A DNA stretch of 64,000 bases from Arcticibacter eurypsychrophilus (GTDB lineage Bacteria; Bacteroidota; Bacteroidia; Sphingobacteriales; Sphingobacteriaceae): contig NZ_MDFN01000008.1 in NCBI RefSeq assembly GCF_001730525.1, positions 85,899 through 149,898 on the forward strand. The letters run 5' to 3'. Below the pieces are notes generated by a model, which did no database searches, was not told the origin of the DNA, and saw nothing but the letters and a program-made list of their open reading frames with translations. Position 1 is the stretch's first letter. Each line of letters opens with the position of its first letter. Shown here piece after piece: positions 27,983 through 36,601 of the stretch. The translations under genes and the position numbers were made by a program.

Positions 27983-28089
27983 GAATAAGCTTTTTGACTT
28001 CTATTTAATTACTTAATAAGTGAATTCGCAGATCACAGGGAACAAGTGTTATATTATTGTACTATTTGATTGCGCTAATGCAACCGTCA

Positions 28090-28119
28090 AGGGCAAGTCG
28101 TTTTTAAATTACCTGCCCT
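28090..28119 (-). other. Intercistronic hairpin between GH10-CBM and deacetylase genes
   Basis: AGGGCAAGT and ACCTGCCCT pair over 9 positions with one wobble, around a 12-base loop, in the 167-bp gap. No U-tract follows on the minus strand, so it may be an mRNA processing or stability element rather than a terminator. Confidence 0.45.
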
Positions 28120-28149
28120 GATTGATATCTTGCCGATTCTTAAATTGCG

Positions 28150-29829
28150 TTATTTCAAACCTTGTAAAAAGCCTGCAAAAGCAACTTTTTTCTTGTAGTT
28201 TTTGTCAAACAGCAATGGTACGTCAGGATTTGCTGATGTGTTTAACCAACTATCAGTATCAGATACTCCCCAAACTGTGACACCATAGCGCTGGGCTGCA
28301 GGCACATTTTTAAGGTAAGACTGCATCACATATTTGTATAAGTCTGCCTGTAAATTCAAACCTGATACACTTGGTGTATAGTTTGCGGCTTTTGACGAGT
28401 TTAATATTACATCAAGTTCCGATATTCTTATCTTCAAACCAGTAGAGGCCAATGTTTTGAACGCGTAGTCGATGCCTGAGTGGGAGGTATTTAACGCTAT
28501 GTGCATTTGGGTTCCTATCCCATCTATTAACGCTCCTTGTTTATTAATGTAGGAAACCAGGGCTACCATTGAATCTGTTTTTGCTTTAGAAGTTTCGAGG
28601 TTGTAATCATTAATAAACCTTAATGCGGTCGCATCTGCGGCCTTTGCATATTGAAAAGCTTTCAAAACGTAGTTATTCAGGTCGTACTTTCCACCAATGT
28701 ATTGGGCATACAAAAATTCACTGTTTGCATTAGCAGATGGAATGGTATAATTGGTGTTTGTTCTCAATGCGCCATTTTGCATAAAAGGTTCATTTACAAC
28801 ATCCCAGGCTTTGATCTTTCCGGCATAGCGCTGCATAGTGGTTGTAATGTACCTTCTCATCTCGTTGTCAATTGCTGTAGCCTTCTGAGCATCTGTCTGC
28901 TCTATGGTTCCGCTGCCAACCGCCGGACCGGTGACCGTGATATCATCCACATAATAGGTATTCGCAATTGAACCAATATCGATTAAGACCCTTGATTGTG
29001 CATCTTTAGCAGAAAATGTAAATGTATAAGGAGCAAATCCTGTTGTAGTGGTATAGTCTGCAGAATATTGTGCTGTTGTACCTGTAGAAATCCTCATTTT
29101 ACCACCTGCTGTTGCTGCTTTGATATAAAAAGTCATGGTGTAAGAAGTGCCGATTGTGGTAGCAAAAAGATCACTGGCTAGTTGTACGGAATACGCCTGA
29201 CCGTCAGCTGCTACGATAACTTTAAGAGACCGGCTTCCTGTACGAACTTCACTTGCCCCTGAACCTGCAGAAAAAGAAGTGCCACCATTGTAAGAGCTCC
29301 AATTGGTAAATAAAGAACCGCTGCCGGCTTCAAAACCTCCGTTGGCCAATACATTAGTAAGTACCGGCGCCACTACCTGTGCAGCGATAAGCGAGTTTAA
29401 GTAAGTACTATTTTGTTGCGAATGCCAAACCAGTGTATGACCAAATACCTGAAGGTTATTAGTGGCACAAATGGCATACAATGCATCAGCGGTAGTATAG
29501 TTATAAGTTCCAATATTGGTTACAACAGATCCCTCTTTCAGCTCATTGCCAAAGGTAATATTGTTGGCGTGGGTTTTTACGGTTGCTAAGTAAGCTGCAT
29601 TAGTTGACATAGGCCCGAAAGTTACTGCCATCCCCATGTTGGCAAAGACACCTGTACTTAAAGTCTTCAGATTACCAGCGCTGTCCGCCGGATCTACATT
29701 ACCAGTACTAATTAAGAGAGGAGTTTCAGGAACCATTATATCACCGTAATTATCTTTCTGGCAAGAAGAACAATAAATAAGGAACATTCCGGCAACAAAA
29801 AACCGTACTGTTAGTGAGAGATTTTTCAT
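28150..29829 (-). CDS. GH10 xylanase with an inserted carbohydrate-binding module, lipoprotein
   Basis: Surface endo-xylanase of 559 residues. Lipobox IYCSSC near residue 23 predicts an outer-membrane lipoprotein. The GH10 barrel starts near 50, runs to HTLVWHSQQ near 130, is interrupted at about 150-305 by a beta-sandwich module (LANGGFEAGSG...YYVDDITVTGP, CBM4/CBM22-like), and resumes to the end. Acid/base Glu is in WDVVNEPF (about 343), nucleophile Glu in RISELDVIL (about 470). This inserted architecture is known from Bacteroidota xylan loci (for example Prevotella and Bacteroides Xyn10 enzymes). It is flanked by hairpins on both sides. Confidence 0.94.
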   Translation of the reverse strand: MKNLSLTVRFFVAGMFLIYCSSCQKDNYGDIMVPETPLLISTGNVDPADSAGNLKTLSTGVFANMGMAVTFGPMSTNAAYLATVKTHANNITFGNELKEGSVVTNIGTYNYTTADALYAICATNNLQVFGHTLVWHSQQNSTYLNSLIAAQVVAPVLTNVLANGGFEAGSGSLFTNWSSYNGGTSFSAGSGASEVRTGSRSLKVIVAADGQAYSVQLASDLFATTIGTSYTMTFYIKAATAGGKMRISTGTTAQYSADYTTTTGFAPYTFTFSAKDAQSRVLIDIGSIANTYYVDDITVTGPAVGSGTIEQTDAQKATAIDNEMRRYITTTMQRYAGKIKAWDVVNEPFMQNGALRTNTNYTIPSANANSEFLYAQYIGGKYDLNNYVLKAFQYAKAADATALRFINDYNLETSKAKTDSMVALVSYINKQGALIDGIGTQMHIALNTSHSGIDYAFKTLASTGLKIRISELDVILNSSKAANYTPSVSGLNLQADLYKYVMQSYLKNVPAAQRYGVTVWGVSDTDSWLNTSANPDVPLLFDKNYKKKVAFAGFLQGLK

Positions 29830-29861
29830 ATTATGTGAGCTAGTATATTTGGAGACATAGT

Positions 29862-29887
29862 AAAACGCTGCCTCATGGCAGCGTTTT
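29862..29887 (-). terminator. Intra-locus hairpin between glycan-binding and GH10 genes
   Basis: Perfect 11-bp stem AAAACGCTGCC / GGCAGCGTTTT with a 4-base loop, between the TIG-domain lipoprotein stop (29898) and the GH10-CBM start (29829). It has terminator shape with a short T run, so it probably lowers read-through from susCD into the enzyme genes or stabilises the upstream mRNA end. Confidence 0.65.
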
Positions 29888-29897
29888 GTGAATTATT

Positions 29898-31025
29898 TTA
29901 AATGAAACCGATGTCATCGATGTAGATGGTACTTGGAACGTTTCCACCGGCACTCTGAATAACAATCTCTGATATAGTTGCAGGATCACCAAGGGATTTC
30001 AGCGGAATTGTATAATCCGTATAACTTCCTGATGTAAGCGGCACAACAACAGCAGAGCCATAAGAGCCATTAATTACTACCTGTACACTTTTACCGGTGG
30101 TAGATGCACCACCATAAACTGAAAACTTAATGGATGTGAGGCCAGCCTTTTTAACATCAAGTGTTGCGCCGTTATATCCAACCTGGAAGGCGCCATAGGC
30201 ATCACTAAAAGTGGTTTTAATAGCTACATTACCTCTTTTAGGATGTTCGGTATTTGCAAGATCCCTGGTGCTGTTGTAACCGAAATAGGATCCCCATCCG
30301 GCTGTAAACGCATCATCATACACTAAGGATTTGAATCCAAATGATCCGGCAGATCTTGTCGTACCGCCAGGAGTAGTCACATATATATACGACTGAACAA
30401 CACCAGCTGGTACTCTTACCTGAATTTGCTGGTTTGTAGGAGTACCAATAATTTCTGCTGGTGTGGTATCAAACCTGACAGCAGTTACTGAATTGAACAC
30501 TGACCCTGTAATGGTTACTACGTCACCCGCTCCTGCTGCCAATGGAGTAAAACTTGCTATTATTGGGGGAGGTTGTTGAATCGAAAAATTAAAATCAATA
30601 GATCCATACTGTGTTTCAATAATTAATTTATTTGATTGTGTGGGCCCAAATGGAAGTGTCGCTGGCAAAGTTAGAATGATACTGTTATCCGTTATCAGGC
30701 CGGGATTAAAGTATACAGAAACACCGTTAAAAGAAACCAACTTAGTGGTTAACAGGTTGGAGCCTAATATAGCATATTGCGTATTTAGTCTACCAGAAAC
30801 AACAGTGGAGTCAAACGAATTAAGCCTTGTTTGATCGTAAATACTATTTGAATCCAAAGTTATTGGATGAATTACGTCCCTTATCGTATCCGTCTTGCTC
30901 AATAAACGTACACGTTCGATTGTCGGTGCGCCTTTACTAACGTTTTCATCCTTTTTACAGGACGATATCCAACAGGCGATCAGAACAGGCAGTATCAGAT
31001 AAATTATTTTTATATTTAATTTCAT
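29898..31025 (-). CDS. IPT/TIG-domain surface glycan-binding lipoprotein
   Basis: A 375-residue lipoprotein (lipobox WISSC near 22) with two TIG/IPT immunoglobulin-like repeats (PPPIIASFTPLAAGAGDVVTITG near 155 is the clearest) and a C-terminal beta-sandwich region with a CBM-like look (VQVVINGSYGSAVVVPL, STIYIDDIGFI). It corresponds to the SusE/SusF-position surface glycan-binding proteins that capture polysaccharide for SusCD. It lies 15 bp downstream of susD, in the same operon. Confidence 0.85.
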   Translation of the reverse strand: MKLNIKIIYLILPVLIACWISSCKKDENVSKGAPTIERVRLLSKTDTIRDVIHPITLDSNSIYDQTRLNSFDSTVVSGRLNTQYAILGSNLLTTKLVSFNGVSVYFNPGLITDNSIILTLPATLPFGPTQSNKLIIETQYGSIDFNFSIQQPPPIIASFTPLAAGAGDVVTITGSVFNSVTAVRFDTTPAEIIGTPTNQQIQVRVPAGVVQSYIYVTTPGGTTRSAGSFGFKSLVYDDAFTAGWGSYFGYNSTRDLANTEHPKRGNVAIKTTFSDAYGAFQVGYNGATLDVKKAGLTSIKFSVYGGASTTGKSVQVVINGSYGSAVVVPLTSGSYTDYTIPLKSLGDPATISEIVIQSAGGNVPSTIYIDDIGFI

Positions 31026-31040
31026 GATGCTATAATTAAA

Positions 31041-32711
31041 TTATTTAAAAATATATGGAACAGGAGCCTCATTTAATTTAGGGTCGGCTGCAGTTTCTGT
31101 TGCAGGAATTGGGAACACAAAACTCGCATCATTGATATTAGTTAAGTATCCGTTTCCGTAACGATTTGGTGGAGTTTGACTATCAGAGGTCCCTTTATCC
31201 TGTTGCTTTATAATCTGTAAAGCGATTGGATGAGCCGTTTTATTATAACCATCCAGGCGCATTAAATCATAGAAATAGTCATTTTCGAAAGCGAACTCTC
31301 TTCGCCGTTCATCCAATAAATCATCCTGGTAAATTGTTGGCCAATGCTGTCCCTTCAGATTACTGCCGGCCACGTAATTAGGATTATTTACAAAGCCTGT
31401 CCTATTTATAACGGCAAGATTACCTAGCCCGGCCCTTCTTCTAATGGTGTTAATTGCTGCAAGAGCTTCGGGGTTTGAACTAGTTTTTGCGCCTGCCATA
31501 ATTGCCTCTGCTTTAATTAAAAACAGGTCAGCGTAACGCATTAAATAAGTATTGTTGGCTGAAGACTGTGCACCTCCAGTACCACCGTTATCACTTGGTG
31601 TACCTACCACATATTTTTTAACCTGTGCGTGGGTACCTTGGGAATTGGCATCAGCGGGTAATGTATAGCCCCCTGAAGATTGATTTATTTCAGGATATTT
31701 ATCCCCGGGCAGCATTATAGTCGCTTTTCTCCTCAAATCATTCGGGTCAAATTTGTCTTGAAGATCAAAAGTTGGCGCCATTTGACCATAACCATCTCCT
31801 GTTCCGGTGATCTGGCTACTGAAAGCTACTGCAGCCTGGAACGGATTTCCTCGTCCGTAACCACCATTACCAGCCCATTGCAAAGCAACCACAGATTCTT
31901 CATTGTTGTTATTAGCAGTTAAAAATAAATCGGCAAAAGATTTTCCGGTTACGTCGATTCCATACAGCTTAAACTCTGCGCTATTAATCACTTTGTTTGC
32001 CTGAGCCAATGCATTAGGATAATCCTGCATGTACAGGAAAACTTTAGCTAGCAAAGCTGATGCAGATCCACTGGAAACTCTGGCATTTGATGGGGAATTT
32101 CCAGACCTTATTTTACTGTAACAATTCTCTTCGGCAAATTTCAGGTCATTTACTATAAATGTATATATATCAGTCACATTATGCCTGGGCACTTGATAAT
32201 CTGCAACATAATCAAATGTATTTTCGATAATGGGAACTGGACCAAAAACTCTGACTAAATGAAAATAGGCAAGCGCCCGCCACAAACGGGCTTCCCCTAA
32301 TGCATTGTTAACTACAGCCCTGTCTACCGATGCAGGAACCTTTATTGGTAAGTTATTAATAACAGCATTCGCTTGTGCAACTTCGATATATAATGAGTTC
32401 CACACAGCTGATATTTCAAAATTAGTTGAAGAAACAGAAAAATCTTGAAAGTTGATAATATCAGCTGAATAAGTTCTTCCATTGCCACCACTCAATTCTG
32501 ATATTGACCAGCCGCCTTTTCCACTGTAACCAAACCAAGGTGCACTATACAATAACAGTGTGCTGGCATTCACTTGCTCGGCATTTTGATAGAAGTTATC
32601 TATAGTGATCTGGCTTTTTGGTGGACGGTCAAAGTACTCGTCTTTACAGCTACTGGAGATCAAACAGATAAACGCTGCCGCTATTGTTGAATATTTATTT
32701 AATGTTTTCAT
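31041..32711 (-). CDS. susD: SusD/RagB family nutrient-binding lipoprotein (xylan locus)
   Basis: Outer-membrane lid protein that binds the glycan over its SusC partner. I start it at 32711 (MKTLNKYS), after the SusC stop; the open frame extends 13 codons into susC but has no signal. The lipobox is LISSSC near residue 20. Family features include LWRALAYFHLVRVFGPVPI near 155, the LFLIKAEAIM helix near 405, INTIRRRAGL near 430 and the closing LLDERRREFAFENDYFYDLMR. Length of about 556 residues is normal. Confidence 0.94.
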   Translation of the reverse strand: MKTLNKYSTIAAAFICLISSSCKDEYFDRPPKSQITIDNFYQNAEQVNASTLLLYSAPWFGYSGKGGWSISELSGGNGRTYSADIINFQDFSVSSTNFEISAVWNSLYIEVAQANAVINNLPIKVPASVDRAVVNNALGEARLWRALAYFHLVRVFGPVPIIENTFDYVADYQVPRHNVTDIYTFIVNDLKFAEENCYSKIRSGNSPSNARVSSGSASALLAKVFLYMQDYPNALAQANKVINSAEFKLYGIDVTGKSFADLFLTANNNNEESVVALQWAGNGGYGRGNPFQAAVAFSSQITGTGDGYGQMAPTFDLQDKFDPNDLRRKATIMLPGDKYPEINQSSGGYTLPADANSQGTHAQVKKYVVGTPSDNGGTGGAQSSANNTYLMRYADLFLIKAEAIMAGAKTSSNPEALAAINTIRRRAGLGNLAVINRTGFVNNPNYVAGSNLKGQHWPTIYQDDLLDERRREFAFENDYFYDLMRLDGYNKTAHPIALQIIKQQDKGTSDSQTPPNRYGNGYLTNINDASFVFPIPATETAADPKLNEAPVPYIFK

Positions 32712-32727
32712 GTCTGGAATTTTTAAA

Positions 32728-35700
32728 TTAAAATGATGCATTAATACCAAATATTAAGGTTCTAGGTATGGGGAATCTACCTAAATCGACATTTGTTAGG
32801 AATACATTTTGATTAACAGAGCCAATCTCTGGATCAAGACCTTTATAAGGTGTAAACACATAAAGATTTTGACCACTTGCGTATATGCGTACCCTTTCAA
32901 GCTTTGCCTTTTTTGCTATTGCTGCTGGCAGTGTATATCCGAGGCTTACGTTTTGAATACGTAGAAAAGATCCACTCTCAATAAAACGGTCAGAGTTTAA
33001 CAAGTTAGGGTTGTCGCCAGACACCGGCCTGGGAACATTGGAGGTAGGATTTGTTGGCGTCCAGAAGCTTGCCACATAAGCCACTTGATTTTGATATAGA
33101 CTTCCTAATCCTGCTATTTGGTAATTTAAAACATTAAATATCTTTGCACCATAAGACCCATTTAAAAATACTGATAAATCAAAAGCCTTGTAAGAGAAAT
33201 TATTGGTTATTCCATATGTGAATTTAGGATTCGGATTACCAATGAAGGTTTGGTCGTTAGCATCGATTATTCCGTCGTTATTTATATCCTCATACTGTAC
33301 ATCGCCCAGAAACGTTCCTCCGCTACCAGTTTGTACAGGTCGGCCAAATTGGATTGGGGCATTGCGCAACTGATCTGCGTCCCTGAATATGTCTTTTACT
33401 TTATATCCAAAAAACTCGCCGACAGAGGTTCCTACTTGTGTTCGGGTAACCGGAAGAGCAAGGAAACTGGTTGTTACATTTTGACTGATAAATGGCACAC
33501 CAGTGTAAAGTGAGGCAACTTCATTTTCATAATGACTAGCCACTATAGATGTGTTCCACCTAAAATTAGTGTTTGCAATATTTTTGGTATTAATAGAAAG
33601 ATCAATTCCATTGGCTTTAAGTTCGCCCCCATTCACATACGGTGGGCTAATAACCCCAGTACCTGAATATTCAGCTGTTTGTCCTAAAAGAAATGCAGGC
33701 AATGCGGCTTGAAAAAGGAAGTTTTTAGAGCTTTTCTTCCAGAAATCTACCGATGATTCGATGCGCCCGTTAAATAACGAAAAGTCTAATCCGACATTAG
33801 TTTGAATTGCTGTCTCCCATGTTAAGTTAGGATTAGCAATCTTGTCAATGCCAAAACCTGTACCCTGACCTGTAATGACCGCATTTAAAGCAGATCCATA
33901 CAAGTAATTCGGAACAGCTTGATTTCCGGTTTGACCATAACCCAATCTTAATTTTACATTATCAGCAACACCTTTTATATTTTTCCAGAAAGGTTCCTCT
34001 GACAGGCGCCAGTAAGCACCAAAAGAAGGGAAATAACCCGTTTGATTTCCTTGTGCAAATTTAGAAGACCGGTCAGCCCTAAAAGTTGCAGTAAAATTAT
34101 ATCGGTTATTAAGTGTATAGATTCCTCTGGCGAAAGCTGATTCTAAAACATCTGTTGGCCCTATAAATTCACCTACGGTTGCTGTCTTAGCATCACCTAA
34201 GCTTAGTGACTGCAAATCATTGCTTAAGAAATTCTGAATGCCTGCCGAGTTGTCCTTATAATTGATATTAATTAATTCATGACCTGCTGTAACTTGAAGA
34301 GCATGTTTTTCAGCAAAAGTATGTGTGTAAGTCAGGTATTCTTTCCAGGTCCAGTAAACTGAATTACTACTGTATTCCGACAAAGACGCGGTTAGGTTAA
34401 CGAAGCGGGGACCATTGTTATAGGTTGGTCTAAACAATTTGGCAGCGCTGAAATTAAGATCGCCATTTGCTTCGGAACGTAATGTTAGATCTTTTGACAA
34501 CTTTAAATCAGCGTATAACCCACCGTTAAAGTTATAACGAGCTAAATTATTTGTAATGCGCAAAGCCTGTTCTACCGGGTTATTCTGGCCACCAATCTGG
34601 TCAGCTTGAGGTCCTGCATAGGTTCCATCTGCATTATAAACAACCTGATCAGGGGCACTCAAAAGTGCTGTATATATAATACCTGTATTATTACTCAATG
34701 AGGTGTTTTGAAAACTGTAGCTTCCTGAAGTCGTTCCACCAACTTTTAACCAGGGTTTAAGCTGGGAATTTACGTTAGTGCGGACGTTGTACCTTTTATA
34801 ATCATTCCCCAAAACCGTTCCGTCTTGATTAACAATACCAGTAGAAATATAGTAGTCAGTGTTGTCTTTAGCTCCCGAAAAGCTCATCTGATGGCTTTGT
34901 TGAGCAGCAGTTTTAAAAATTTCGTCTTGCCAGTTTGTACCTTCACCTAAAAACTCAGGGTTGGCAAACTCACCTCTTCGAGAAATACCTATAATATCAG
35001 CTAGCGCATTTTGCAGACTTGCATATTGTTTCAGGTTTAACATAGGCAAGGTCCTACCCTGCTGCTGGATACCGTAATACCCGTCATAGCCGACACGAAA
35101 ATTACCAGCTTTTCCTTTTTTGGTTGTAATAATAATTACCCCATTAGATCCTCTACTACCGTAAATGGCGGTGGCTGATGCATCTTTTAAAACATCAATG
35201 GACTCGATATCACTTGGATTCAAAAAAGATAATGGACTGACTCCAGACTCCCCATTGTTGGGAGATAACTGCTGCGACCGGCCACTAGTTGTCCTATTAC
35301 CTGCATCTCCTGAAACGGGAATACCATCAATAATATACAAAGGTTCGTTAGAAAGAGTTAGAGAAGTAATACCACGAATATGAACTGATGTAGCACTACC
35401 GGGACCACCTGAATTTTGTGTAATAGTAATACCTGATGCCTTGCCCTGAAGTAATTGATCAACGCTTACCTGGGGAATATTGGCAATATCTGCCGCCTTG
35501 ACTGAGGATATGGCTCCTGCTAAGTTTCCTCTGCTTTGGCTTCCATAACCGATGGCAACCACAGTAACATCAGTTAGTGCTGTAGTTGAGGAATGTAAAG
35601 TCACATTAATAACTGTTTTACCATTAATGTTGACTACCTGCTTTTCCATCCCAACGAATGAAAAGATTAAAGTTTTCCCATTCGATGGGACCGTAATTGT

Positions 35701-35886
35701 AAATTTACCATCGGAATTGGATATCGCATTCACCCTCATATCTTTTACAGATACATTGACGCCCGGCAAAGTTATACCCTCATCATCTGATATTGTTCCT
35801 CTGATTATTGTACTCCCTGTTTGTGCTATGCTCCGCATAGTGAACAAAATCAAGAATAACAATACGGCTATTCGTAAATTTCCCAT
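32728..35886 (-). CDS. susC: SusC/RagA family TonB-dependent transporter (xylan locus)
   Basis: Outer-membrane barrel that imports xylo-oligosaccharides with TonB energy. The 1052-residue protein has a signal peptide (residues 3-21), a carboxypeptidase-regulatory-like domain (TIIRGTISDDEGITLPGVNVSV, 25-105), the plug domain from about 115 (PQVSVDQLLQGKASGI, LKDASATAIYGSRGSNGVIIITTKKG near 235) and a long beta-barrel ending in phenylalanine (INASF). It is the first gene of the susC-susD-TIG-GH10 series, facing away from the hybrid sensor gene; the 715-bp gap between them is the likely control region. Confidence 0.96.
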   Translation of the reverse strand: MGNLRIAVLLFLILFTMRSIAQTGSTIIRGTISDDEGITLPGVNVSVKDMRVNAISNSDGKFTITVPSNGKTLIFSFVGMEKQVVNINGKTVINVTLHSSTTALTDVTVVAIGYGSQSRGNLAGAISSVKAADIANIPQVSVDQLLQGKASGITITQNSGGPGSATSVHIRGITSLTLSNEPLYIIDGIPVSGDAGNRTTSGRSQQLSPNNGESGVSPLSFLNPSDIESIDVLKDASATAIYGSRGSNGVIIITTKKGKAGNFRVGYDGYYGIQQQGRTLPMLNLKQYASLQNALADIIGISRRGEFANPEFLGEGTNWQDEIFKTAAQQSHQMSFSGAKDNTDYYISTGIVNQDGTVLGNDYKRYNVRTNVNSQLKPWLKVGGTTSGSYSFQNTSLSNNTGIIYTALLSAPDQVVYNADGTYAGPQADQIGGQNNPVEQALRITNNLARYNFNGGLYADLKLSKDLTLRSEANGDLNFSAAKLFRPTYNNGPRFVNLTASLSEYSSNSVYWTWKEYLTYTHTFAEKHALQVTAGHELININYKDNSAGIQNFLSNDLQSLSLGDAKTATVGEFIGPTDVLESAFARGIYTLNNRYNFTATFRADRSSKFAQGNQTGYFPSFGAYWRLSEEPFWKNIKGVADNVKLRLGYGQTGNQAVPNYLYGSALNAVITGQGTGFGIDKIANPNLTWETAIQTNVGLDFSLFNGRIESSVDFWKKSSKNFLFQAALPAFLLGQTAEYSGTGVISPPYVNGGELKANGIDLSINTKNIANTNFRWNTSIVASHYENEVASLYTGVPFISQNVTTSFLALPVTRTQVGTSVGEFFGYKVKDIFRDADQLRNAPIQFGRPVQTGSGGTFLGDVQYEDINNDGIIDANDQTFIGNPNPKFTYGITNNFSYKAFDLSVFLNGSYGAKIFNVLNYQIAGLGSLYQNQVAYVASFWTPTNPTSNVPRPVSGDNPNLLNSDRFIESGSFLRIQNVSLGYTLPAAIAKKAKLERVRIYASGQNLYVFTPYKGLDPEIGSVNQNVFLTNVDLGRFPIPRTLIFGINASF

Positions 35887-36601
35887 AATAATTTATTTAT
35901 TGATCGTAATTGGTATATTGTATTGTTGTAATATTGGTTTTAATTATCCTTTGTAGACAACGTTGGCAATTTCCCAGTTGACTAGTTCTTGCAATCTTAC
36001 CTACGCATTTTTTTTTGTACAGTTTCGAGACACATTCATTCATGTATATTATTTACATGAATATATTTTAATAATTAATTACAATTGGCGCGTTTGTAAA
36101 AAAAGAAACGATTGGTTGTTCAATTTTGTTTTTTGGGTAATAAAATTCTTTAAGAAACGCTCCTGGCATTTCATACCTTACTGTCATTAATTAATTATGT
36201 AGTTTTTTATTCATTACAATTATCCTCCTTCCTTTTAATTTAAAGTGAACATCGCTTGTTGCTTATACTTCTATAGATAGTATTTAGAAAAGAATCATTT
36301 AAAAACAATCTTACTTATTGGCGTATGTAAAAATGCGTTGAATAAAATCAACAACAGCGCTTCATTTGTGTCAAAAGAGGATATAAATGTTCATCTAGCA
36401 TTGCTTTTAGGCTGCTCTTAAGTGATTTAAAAATTCGGATAAACTATAAATACCTAACAGTAAACAAATTGTTTAAAACCCGTATTATATCATTCGATTT
36501 GTTAACTGCAGATTAATTTTAACATTTCATGATATCAGTTCGCAGCACAATTAATTATTGTTAATTTTATAAACAAACAAACCGTTTCAATTATACCCTA
36601 A
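35887..36601. other. Divergent control region between susC and the hybrid sensor gene
   Basis: A 715-bp AT-rich region without a credible gene; short open frames here have no signal, codon pattern or family resemblance. It should contain the susC promoter and the DNA site bound by the AraC-type output domain of the hybrid sensor, but I cannot point to a clear repeat or -7/-33 pair. Confidence 0.5.

Noticed and set aside
35552..36190. Two plus-strand open frames (134 and 75 codons) over the susC start and its upstream region
   Set aside because: The first overlaps the susC signal and plug region antisense, the second is low-complexity AT-rich DNA without a credible protein pattern.
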